Source: Irpex lacteus | Taxonomy: Eukaryota; Basidiomycota; Agaricomycetes; Polyporales; Irpicaceae | Assembly: GCA_001986395.2 (NCBI GenBank) | Contig: MQVO02000007.1 | Span: 1,178,001 to 1,242,000, forward strand | Length of the DNA stretch: 64,000 bases | Reading direction: 5' to 3' | Shown: positions 1-9,900 of the stretch, piece after piece | Layout of the letters: each line of letters opens with the position of its first letter | Position numbering within the stretch: the stretch's first letter is position 1 | Position numbers and translations under genes: made by a program | The notes under the pieces: model-generated | What the model was told of the DNA's origin: nothing | What the model saw: the letters and a program-made list of their open reading frames with translations, nothing else | The model's database searches: none

Positions 1-1879
1 GAAGAACGACCTCTGTGCGCTATTCGAGAGGTGTGTTCGCATTCCATTGAGGGCGATCGTGGCAGATATTCATGGCTTGTAGGTTTTGGAGGAAACAGGA
101 TATGATCTGGCCGGTCAAATAGATCCTGAAAACGTGGTCGAACTCTCTATTAGAGACCAGTCCTTGTCGTTGTTTATTGTACCCAACGTTCCAGAAGATT
201 TTTGTTTCGAGACTCGCACGCGAAAGGAAATAAGCGTATGTACTTTTTTCCATATTCGTGTCGTCGTATTCACACGAGTTGCTGCCAGAAAATCTCGTGG
301 TTCAAGCTTACCGACCTACCTACTTGGAAGCGTAATAAGACTGTACCGGGGAAGTTCTATTTGATAACACCGTTCATTGGGTACGTCCCCTTCTTCGTCT
401 AAGCATATTCTCTCCTTAAAAATAATATGTAGTCCTTTGAAGAACTTTTTACGAACTCACAAACCTCGGAACCTTCGTCGTCCCAATGAGAAACAACAAC
501 CTACGGACGTTGACGATGAGGGCCAGCAGGACCTAGAAGCACAGGACCCCGTCGCTATTGCACATGAATCAAGCTCCCAGTCGTCCCAAGAGAATGGCGA
601 TCCACACACTCCATCTCCCCTCTATAGCGAAGCCATCATCAATAAGGCAGAGCAGAGCATCAGTCACGAGATGCAGAAGACGCTTAACATGGACAATGTG
701 GACCCCCATTTTGCCAAACTCTTGAGTTCGCTATCATTGTCTGTCTCCAAGCCTTCCGTCGACAGTGTCGCCGACCTTACGATTCAAGGCGATCCTGGTA
801 TCGTTCAGGCTGTTTCAACCGTCTCTCCCACTAAAGCGACAGTGCTCAACACGCGGTCCCCTTCTCACGCAAGTACCGCCAGACAATCTAGGCCCACCCG
901 CACTCCTTCTGCCGCTCCCCGTACTCCTCCTTCCGCCTCCTCCACATCGCTCCGAACGCCCTCGCGTCTCGGGCGTACACATTCGCCCCGCGTTCCTGTG
1001 CCACCCACTTCGGAACAGCATCTAACCTCTCCAAGTACGAATGGCAGCGCGACGGAGACTTTACCTTCTCCCACGACCCGTCGCGTAGCTGCACCGGTGG
1101 ACATTTCCCCTTATCTCACACGGGCGGCGACTGCAGCCCCTCCTGTCCCGAAGCAGCTGAAGTATATTTCAATGTTGGAGAACGTCGTCAAGGAGTCGGA
1201 ACGGATGACTCCCAGGATTGAGCGTCAAGTCCTCGTTCAGAACGACCGCCTCCCATTGCCAGGTGGCCAGCCTATGTTTGCTCCATCTCATCCACCCCCT
1301 GGCGCTCCGTATGGTCTCCCCGCCGAGCCGTCTGTGATATACTCTTCTCCTCAGCGCCCAACAGGAAATTTCCCTCCCCCATCCCTCCCCTCATATCCTC
1401 AACTATCGTCGGCACCCTCTGATGACGCGTTCGTTGTTCGTCCACGAACAACCAGTGCTTTCCATCCTGTCCCCTCAATGTCATCCCGACCCAGTCTTAC
1501 GGACGATCAGTTACGTCTGGTGATGTCAGCAACAGGACCCCGTCCCCCTCCTATGCCTCCCGTAGGGCCGTACCATCTCTCTCCTAGACGTGCTGGGCCA
1601 CCCCCGCCTGGACCGCCTCCATTCATTGTGCAAGCCCCTCCGCCCGCTGGTCGCGCACCTCAGCCGAATCTGCGCTTAATACCTCCCAACCAGCTTCCCT
1701 TGGCCCCGTACGGCGAGGCACCTCCCTTGTCAGCACCCGCTCTATCGCCCACTTTCAATCGGATCCCCCGCGCCAATCCTACGAACAACGCTCAATTGCT
1801 TTCTATCCTCAACACGCCCAGTCTCCCTCGCGCCACCTCTAGCACATCGCAGCCCGTCCTCACCAACCTCGGACTTTAA
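1..1879 (+). CDS. DCP2: mRNA decapping enzyme subunit 2, 5' truncated by the window edge
   Basis: This is the catalytic subunit that removes the m7G cap from mRNA in cytoplasmic 5'-3' decay. The gene enters from the left edge. Exons are 1-30, 83-235, 289-380 and 433-1879. The first three exons carry the second half of the Nudix domain: the REVLEETGYD Nudix box helix is split by the first intron, and it is followed by SLSLFIVP, EISWFKLTDLP and the PGKFYLITPFIG end of the domain. The remaining ~440 residues are proline- and serine-rich and look disordered, as in other fungal Dcp2 proteins. Short leucine-rich helices are visible in the tail (HFAKLLSSL near 709-735 and AQLLSILN near 1790-1815); they resemble Edc3-binding motifs. 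The regulatory N-terminal domain lies outside the window. The family call is firm; binding by the tail motifs is inferred. Confidence 0.93.
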
Positions 1880-2683
1880 TAGTATTCATCATCATCCGTC
1901 ATTTATTACACTATATTGGCATCACACTGTAGCATGACTTCAACTTGGTCTCCTCGGCAGAATTCCCTGGTTCGGGCCTCTTACCCAGTCTTACCCTTGA
2001 ATCGCTTTCCTTGTTCTTGATCTTCTTGTATCTTCCCTACTTTCCTCCTCATTTCGTCTCGCCATACATCCCGCCTCATTGTTCCGTGCGGGATTATGCA
2101 ACAGTGCCTCCATACACTTGCTCGACGCCGTCTACTTTACTCTTTATCGCTTCCGTTGTCTTTCCTTCTTCCTTTCTCATGACTCATGCGATGGCCTCCG
2201 TCATCGTTAAATGTGCGTCTCGCGTCCCAGATCACTCTCTACTTCCCTTGGTTTCTGTTATCACATTCTCCTACACACTACCGTCGTCACGACTATCGCA
2301 GTTCCACCTGCTGTAGTCGATCTCCCTCTGTTTCGTCCCCTCCTCACACTCGCTTACATCGTACTTCTGTCCACACACAATACACAAACCCAAAGTGTAA
2401 TTAGTTCTGTAGCCTACCACTGACAATCCGATGTCGTTTGTGACACCATCACTCAAGAACAAACACAGTACTGGATCAATGTGATCAGTCAGATCCACAG
2501 CCAACAGTTGAATGAAACCTTCATCTCATTCGTCAGATCCTAAGTGCAACGAGGAAGAGAACTGATCCTTCGATGCTTTATAGGCATCACATTAAAAATC
2601 GTATGTATTCGTATTTGAGATCAACCAAACATGACCAACATAAGAGAGTTATTACTGGCAGGCGAAAAGTCACGGTGCAATTC
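1880..2683. other. Convergent intergenic region between DCP2 and the FAD oxidase
   Basis: About 800 bases between two convergent genes. It is pyrimidine-rich on the plus strand near 1980-2380 and should hold both 3' untranslated regions. I see no convincing gene, RNA or repeat. Confidence 0.5.
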
Positions 2684-4796
2684 CTAAACCCGGCAGTTCA
2701 GACTTGCGTCCCATTCCTCCGAGCCTACGCCTTCAGCAACAATGAAGAGATCATTGGGGTCGTATTTCTTCTTGATGGAAAGTAATTTGTCGTAGTGCGA
2801 TCCGAAGAACGTTTCCTTGGGGTCGGCATAATAGAGCGAGGCCTATATAGGAGCAATAGATGAGACCTTTTATCATACTTAGGTACCGCAAACGCATGGA
2901 ACAAACTTACTTCGTTGAAGTAGGAGCCAGAGTCGGGGGCCAGAGCCTCGAGTGCACGAGTGTACTCCTTGACCTTCTCCTTAGCCGCAAGGATTTCTTC
3001 GACAGGCGCACCATCCTCCCATAGTTGACCGGTAACAGCGTGCACAAGTGCTTTGCGCCATGCTGGGTTGATACCGGCAGAATCGGGGTCGACTTTAGAG
3101 ACAGCACCACCTGCAACCATGCTGAATGAAGTACGTGCAACGGGCAATGAGTACGATGCTCGGTTTCCGCTCTTCCGAATAACAACTCACATGTAGGAAA
3201 TTTCGGGGCCCTGTGCCAAGAGTGTGTCCGCTATCTTCACATGATCTGTTTCGAAGAGGGTCCTGGGCAGGAGCCGGGAAGTAACCTCGATGTTGATACC
3301 TGTCTCGGATGAGCTAGGGCGTATAACCGTCCTCTCGAAGTCTTTGAACAGCTGAGGCGCGGACGTTTTGGCATTGACCACAGTAAGAGTGTCGCCACCC
3401 TCAGAGGATGAGTTGGCTGCAAGACTCCGTGCGAAATCAAAGAAGGGGTTGATTGTCGCGTTCGCGTCAGCCCAGGAGGCATAGTTTAGGAGAATAAGAG
3501 TAAGCCCCTGCTGGGGTGCCGGTGGACCCACGGACACGGAGGGATATCCTGCCCATCCGGCGTCAGCCAAGGACGGGGTTTGACGGACAAATTCAGTGAA
3601 AAGTGTCTTGAGTAGCGGACTGGTGGTGTTGGTGTTGGTCGTGTTGACGGTAGCAGTGAACTGGGCGAACACGAGAGGGTTGGCAGGATGCGTCTGGTAT
3701 GAGACAGAAGTCACGATGCCGTAGGTACTGCCTCCCCCTCCGCGCAAAGCCCAGAAGAGATCACTGTTCTGGTACGCGTTTGCAGTAAGGTGTTCTCCCG
3801 TAGACGTGACGACAGTGAATTGAACAGCATTGTCTGCACCTATATGTTATATATTGGTATGAAACACCGTCAGTAAAAGTTTATCGGGCTGGAAAGACAC
3901 GCGAAATACTAACCGAGACCAAACGTAGGGGCCAAAACGCTGTGACCTCCACCCCCGATCCATCCTCCGGCGGAGCCTACGGAGCCTTTGGAAGTGACCC
4001 CGCCTACTATGTCACGGCCTTGAGCATAAACGGCGTCGTACGCTTCATGCCATTGCACTCCAGCACCGAGGGTGATAACTTAAGTAGTCCGTCAGCAGAC
4101 TGAAGTCACGGGTCGAATATTCCGAAGGACTTACTATCCTGCAGAGACGAGTTGGAAGATGCCGGAGCTCCAGTGGGGGTGAACGTGTCGTGGTAGCTTA
4201 TATTCTTCATATTATGCGTCCAGATCATGAACGCCCCGCGAGCAGTGCTACGCCCAAGATAGTCGTGGCTAAGAGTGTAGAGTGAGACATAGTACTAGTT
4301 CGCGTAGAGTTGTCACTCACCCTGTGTTCTTGACTACAACACGAAGGTTATGTTCAACAGCAAACGCGACTGCCGCTTGAATATCCTCCGGGGTACGAAC
4401 GTCCGCGCCTAGTATCGGTACGTTACCTTGGCCACAAGGAATACCGAGGGTGTTATTCATAGGACACTCTTCAATGGTGCCGTTGGGGAAGATGAAGGCC
4501 TCCCAGTTCCTCTCCTGCATCTGGCCCGGATGGTCAGTGCTGAACGTCGGGTCGGTCCATCCTTGCTGAACCGCTGTGCAATTTCCTGAGGGAGCACCAG
4601 GTGGGTAACATACAGCGGCGAGAGGAGTGGGAGTGATGAAAGGCTGAGACAAGTTGGCCTGAAGTGCCGCGAACTCGTCGTAGGGTGGCCAGCAGCTATC
4701 AGTTGACAGGCAGCGGCAGCTACTGTTCTGTGCGCGTACGAGCAACACTCCGAGCTCAGCGAGAGCTAAGAGCGCAAAGAACTTCAGTTGAGCCAT
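2684..4796 (-). CDS. Secreted FAD-binding oxidoreductase with BBE domain
   Basis: This is a flavoprotein oxidase of the FAD_binding_4/BBE (berberine-bridge, 6-hydroxy-D-nicotine oxidase-like) family. Exons on the minus strand are 4796-4321, 4268-4135, 4078-3914, 3839-3191, 3121-2911 and 2842-2684, giving 597 residues in one frame. The start codon opens a clear signal peptide (MAQLKFFALLALAELGVLL) that ends near VRAQ, so the protein is probably secreted or vacuolar. The mature N-terminus is cysteine-rich and has several NxT/S glycosylation sites. The FAD domain contains GHDYLGRS, where the histidine is the usual covalent FAD attachment residue, and GGWIGGGGHS. The C-terminal BBE motif reads YDPNDLFIVAEGVGSEEWD. 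Related enzymes include fungal isoamyl-alcohol-oxidase-like proteins; the substrate cannot be told from sequence. It is divergent from the PRPP synthetase gene. Confidence 0.9.
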
Positions 4797-5423
4797 TGTT
4801 GAGAGACTCGAGGGTGTCTGAACGATCTGAGTAGAAGTAATTCCTTGAGTTTTTATATCCTTTCAAAGGCTGTGACTTACAAAGAACTTTCCATGGTTTG
4901 TGTAGCAGCGCAGTCATCGTATCGCCCAACTTCAATCCAGGTCGACTTGGAAACCTTGCACATCCTCGGTCAGCGGGCTAGTCACTCCGGCGCCATTTGC
5001 AGCAACATGACGGCTTTAGCAGCTGCAGTTGACAGTGCGCAGCCGATATTGTATACAAGAAGTGCACGCAAGCTTTCCGCAGCCATCCGGCAAATGATGT
5101 TTACGAGGCTATGAGAGCTACGCAAGCACAGGGCTGGCGGTGGTTTAGCGACAACCCTGTAGACCTGCCAAATTTGGACGTTCGGCCGTATTACTTTGAT
5201 AAGCAGGATTAGACAAGGATTAGATAATCAAAACGGTGTTCCATTTTCCCAATCAAGCGCCCGATGTCGGCTGTGGCGCAAACGCGGGGAGCTGATTGGC
5301 GAGTGTCAAAGAAAATATCCTCAGCCTTGCTCCTACGCTGTCCCGCGGCGACCTCCCTTTCCTCTTCTCCCTTCCGTTCTTTTCTCTATCTTTATTTCTT
5401 TTATTTCATGGACTATCTGCAAC
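4797..5423. promoter_or_regulatory. Divergent promoter region, FAD oxidase / PRPP synthetase
   Basis: About 630 bases between two divergent starts. A long pyrimidine tract (about 5350-5410) lies directly upstream of the PRPP synthetase start and resembles the CT-rich core promoters common in fungi. I recognise no other specific site. Confidence 0.45.
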
Positions 5424-6825
5424 ATGTTTACTGGTAACGGAATCAAAATCTTCACTGGTGAGTCTCTCAGCGACGTTCTGCATTGCATCGATAAATACTT
5501 ACTGATGAACGTGCGTGGTGTGGTCTTTAGGGACGAGCCACCCAGAACTCGCTGAAATCGTCGCTCGTCGGTGCGTCATGTCCCTCACACGATAGACTCT
5601 TCGACGCGCAAACTTACATGGTCTCTCGTCTTCTGCAGTCTTGGAATCCCTGTCGGCCGTGCCGAAGTGCTCAAGAGCGGGATAGGCGAGAGTCATGTAC
5701 GCATCATAGAATCCGTACGGGAAGACGACGTCTACATCATCAACACTGGCTGTGGCGAAGTAAACACTTCGCTCATCGAGCTCTGCATCATGGTGCACGC
5801 CTGCAAAATTGCGAGTGCAAAGCGCATAACGGCGGTGGTGCCCCTCTTTCCCTACGCCCGCCAGGACAAGAAGGACAAGAGTCGTGCACCGATCACGGCG
5901 AAGCTAGTGGCCAACATGTTGCAGAAGTCGGGGTGTGACCATGTTATTGTGAGTTTGTTCTCCTTGGTTGTCGGAGGCTTCGGTGGCTAAGTACACGCAC
6001 GTTCGTCCTGTGCCTTCCTTTTCTGTAGACGATGGACCTACACGCATCCCAAATACAAGGATTCTTTGACGTCCCTGTAGACAAGTGAGCATTATCATTA
6101 ATGCGCAAGCGTAATGCACACAATACTCACGCAACGTTGCCCTGCCCATAGCGTAAGTTCATGCCATTTCATATGTTTGCCGCGTTCACCAAATTCACCA
6201 ACTCTTTTGCATGTGATTTCACGTAAAGTTGTACGCGGAGCCGTCTGCCATTCAGTACATCACCAACAACTTCCCGTTGGAAAACGTTGTGATTGTGTCG
6301 CCCGACGCAGGAGGTGCGAAACGGTGCGTACTCTTGACATCATCACTTCGGTGGTTTATAGCTCTTCCGAATGCATACTGACGCCGATCGTTTCCCAGAG
6401 CAACATCGATAGCGGACCGCCTCGGTGTCGATTTTGCTCTCTTCCACAAGGAGCGTAAGAAGGCCAACGAAGTCTCGCGGATGGTGCTCGTAGGTCATGT
6501 CAAGGACAAGGTCGCTATCCTCGTAGATGACATGGCCGATACCTGTGGCACGCTCTGTCTTGCGGCGAAGCACCTGTCGGAAGCGGGAGCGTCAAGAGTG
6601 TTCGGACTTGTCACGCACGGCATCCTCAGCGGCAACGCGCTCAAGACTGTATCGGAGAGCGTTCTGGAGAAGCTTGTTGTCACGAACACGTTGCCACAAG
6701 ACGAGAACGTTGCAAAATGCCCGAAAATCGAGGTTATCGATATCGGGAACGTGTTGGCGGAGGTCATAAGACGAAGTCACAACGGCGAGAGCATATCGAA
6801 GCTCTTCCACGAAGTGCCATTTTAA
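5424..6825 (+). CDS. PRS: Ribose-phosphate pyrophosphokinase (PRPP synthetase), with a one-base exon
   Basis: The enzyme transfers pyrophosphate from ATP to ribose 5-phosphate to make PRPP for purine, pyrimidine, histidine, tryptophan and NAD synthesis in the cytosol. Exons are 5424-5457, 5531-5570, 5639-5948, 6029-6084, 6152-6152, 6229-6323 and 6399-6825: 963 bases, 320 residues, the usual length. Visible motifs are [10 protein letters not shown], the ATP-loop [14 protein letters not shown], the catalytic-flap context [24 protein letters not shown] and the PRPP-binding loop [10 protein letters not shown]. Between exons ending DVPVD-AA and starting TTG-TAC (LYAEP), exactly one base is needed to restore the invariant VDNLYAEP. 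A lone C at 6152 has a perfect acceptor (CATAG) before it and donor (GTAAGT) after it. Without it the exon total is not divisible by three. Family assignment is certain; the microexon is deduced. Confidence 0.95.
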
Positions 6826-7479
6826 TAGGGGTCGACAAGCTTCGAGGGCTGATATATGATACCTGAGGCGTACACATAGACAGGAATAACCAAACGAACT
6901 CATTTGCGAGGCCCAGAACGGCGTGTATTGGATAAACAAACTTGTACGACATACTTAACTACTCTTCCACATCTATTGCTAGACTTCAAAATGTAAAATG
7001 GCCTCGGGCCCCGTACTCGCGCACGAGATCGGTTCAACACTTTTGCACTGAGCGTCACGCACCACAGCTTCTTCGCAGTCAGCAAGGGTTTGCTTCTAGG
7101 GTCCAGGCCTTCGGCGTAGAAATAAGCTATGAACCCCGCGTTTGCTCGCGTTAGCGTTCACTATGCGATGGATCTCCGTGCATGCTGTGTACACCAGGCG
7201 TAGATCCGGATGTAGGATGGAGATTGCGCGACTGGGCTAATGAGGCTGATCGACCAGTCGAAGACGGCAGTCGTAAGCAAACGTACTCAAACTCGCGACA
7301 GCAGTGCGGAAGCTATTTTATCGTGTTAGAAGTTGGCATGGAAGGATCGACCAGGGTGTTCTGCGAAATAGTGTCCGATACCAAGCCGGATCAGCGAATA
7401 AGGCTGATCTGCGTGTATGGATATACAACTTCCTTCGAGACCTACGATTACAAGACGATTTCCTTACCATCCATAAGAG
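6826..7479. other. Convergent intergenic region
   Basis: About 650 bases between the 3' ends of the PRPP synthetase gene and the flavin-binding protein gene. Short open frames here have no coding character. I see no RNA gene or repeat. Confidence 0.45.
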
Positions 7480-8480
7480 TTACTGCACGAGGTTCTTTAT
7501 GTACCGAGGAGGCTCTGCAATCCGGTTATACGGCCCAGCTTCGACAGCTTCCCATCCCTCCTTCCTTTTGACAACTCCTGTCCAGTACTTCCCGATCACA
7601 TCCTCGTTCTCTACGTCCTTCTTCTCGTCCTTCGGGCCACCAGCACGCACTTTGGCACTGGCCAGTTCGATCGGCACGGTGACGACCCGAGTGGACCTGA
7701 CATCCGCCTCAGATGGCGGCCGCGCATCTGCCCATCGGTCACCAGACGTTGAGCGGAAGGGGTGGTTGGTCACTGCTGTCAATGCGGCGATCTTTCGCTC
7801 GTGCTCAGAGTCTGGGATCAGACGAGCCTGTTGTATAGATTATAGAGAGCAGCATCGATATCGTATCATAGATGCAGAGGAGCGAAATTAGATTGGGTAC
7901 GGGAGCGGGAAGAATGGAACGTACATGACCATAGACTACGACGCTCCGATAATTCATTCTACGTGCGGGTTAGTAAATAGTCCCCACACAGCCTTGGCGT
8001 TCGGTTGGAGCGGAACACTGACGAGTTATGGAAGGGTGTCAACGCGAGGACTAGTCCATCGACGTGAGTGACGGTGATGCACGCTTTAGCACCCTCCTCT
8101 GATAACGCCTTGCTGCGAAACGAGAACGATCAATGTCATGAAACAAAATTAACTTGTTGAAAGTCATGGGTGACGACATAGCGAGTCGACGTCGGCGCGG
8201 TGGTTTCAGATAAATGAACTTACAGCAGCCTGGAGGCTAGGTGACCGTGTAGGAAGATCTCGTCCCCGATCCTAGCGTACGCCATGGGGATTACGGTTGG
8301 CCATTCGTCCTCGTCGATTGGATCGTCGTAGTTTCTCGGGGTTGAGAACGAGACGTGGGCTACTAGACCGGTGTCCAAGATGCCGTAGACGGTTTCCTCG
8401 TCGTAACGTGCACGATCCTTGAGGCGTTGGACTGCATTAGGAGCTTTCGAGGTCGATGGTGCGAAGGTGTGGTCAGACAT
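7480..8480 (-). CDS. FMN-binding split-barrel (pyridoxamine 5'-phosphate oxidase-related) protein
   Basis: A 244-residue protein of the flavin-nucleotide-binding, Pyridox_ox_2-like family. Exons are 8480-8224, 8112-8017, 7958-7925 and 7827-7480. Recognisable family elements are the N-terminal RARYDEETVYGILD helix, HVSFST, VIPMAYARIGDEIFLHGH, SRLLKAL, the strand CITVTHVDGLVLA, the NYRSVVVYG strand and a C-terminal YWTGVV segment. The fold binds FMN; the substrate is unknown, and some relatives are annotated as heme- or F420/flavin-handling enzymes. The second intron needs the weak donor GTTCCG to keep frame; the adjoining GTGTTC donor two bases upstream would shift it. Divergent from the kinase gene. 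Confidence 0.85.
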
Positions 8481-9900
8481 TGTGCAGCCAGTAAATAGGC
8501 TACTCGATAGACTCAGTTGGTGGCTACTTTGTATATTATCTACTTCATCTGAAAGACGCACAATGGTATTGACTCTGTCGTGACTCTGTACGGAGACGGT
8601 CAACCGTAACGGAATCGCCAGTGTAAATTAGACGCCTTCGTATGGAACCAATCGCATGGGCCAGATACACGCGCGCTGGACAGAAAGGGTTGAGGAGGGT
8701 GAACTGATTGCCACGAGATGCTACAGATCATAGTGTGTACATTCAGCGCTTGATTCTGTGAGGCTTCTGTCCATCACTCACGTCGTCGAAACTTCGGGCG
8801 AAGCATAGTTAGCGTGCCGCGTGATGGATTTTACAGGACTTATCGAGAGCGATGTTCGTATGACCAATGCATGACGAATCTCTGCATTTCCTGGGAAATC
8901 AAAAGCTTGGCAGACAGGAGAGTGGTAGGAGGCGGCCCTCTGGAGCAGAGTGGGATAGGTGAGGAGATTAGCTGCTATTAGGTGAGCTGCTTGTGGTGAG
9001 AAGGTTGATGGGAGGGAGTGGAAGGGAGAAGCTCCGTTGGCGTCGCATCTGGCTGTCACGAGGAGCGAGATCAAGAGGCGGTTAGTGCCGGTCGGCTGCG
9101 AGAGATCTCACTTTTGGCTGCAGGCTCACCGTGGCCCGTGGGCGATGCTCCCACACGCAGAAGACTCACAGGCGCTCAGGCTGGGAAACTCGACATGTCA
9201 ATCAACATGTCCGTTTGGGCATCTGATGCGCACACTGCGACCATCGATGCGTGGATGTCGACGAGATGAGCTCTGGACGACGCGGGCGGCGATGTCAAAG
9301 GGGATATGAGGCGGGGCTGGGACAACGAGGCTGCCAATTGCGATATCAAGAAGGTAGAAGCGATGTGTCCATGGTGGCACTGTGGGACAACGAGGACGGT
9401 GCAAGATGGGAAGAAAAAGATGTCATTCAGTCTGGATCGGAACCAGAGACACCATGCCTTTTGCAGACAATGCCAGCGTTTTCCTGCTGAGAATAATAAA
9501 CGTGCAGGCAGCAGAAGTCTGGAATATTGAGATTATATTGAGTGGAATATTTGCATAGTATTTGCATCCATTGGGTTCTGGCGCCTAGGTCGGTCGATCG
9601 GGGCAGCGCTGTGTCGAGTGGAAGACCAAAGGAAGGTTGCCGCTCTGCTCGCTCGTTCGCCTACCACCGCTGCAAAGGCCTCTTCCCTCACCTTTCTTGT
9701 CGCTGCTTCTCCTTCCCTCCCTCCTTCCTCCATCCTCCATCTACCACCCTGTCTGGCCACCGTCGGCCCCCGTTGCTCGCTCGCACCCCCCTAGTCTTCC
9801 ACCTCACGAACATCTCATTAACTCGCCAGTGTATGCTCTTGTAAAGCTGTCGCTTCTAATACCTCAACCACCTCTGGGCGATGCGACGCAGAACCGTATC
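8481..9900. promoter_or_regulatory. Long divergent upstream region, flavin-binding protein / kinase
   Basis: About 1.4 kb separates the two starts. Bases 9640-9800 are strongly pyrimidine-rich and probably form the kinase 5' leader or core promoter. A frame of 98 codons on the minus strand (8778-9074) looks like neither a known protein nor typical coding sequence of the neighbours. The phrase GGGACAACGAGG occurs twice near 9317 and 9390. I see no tRNA or mobile element. Confidence 0.4.
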
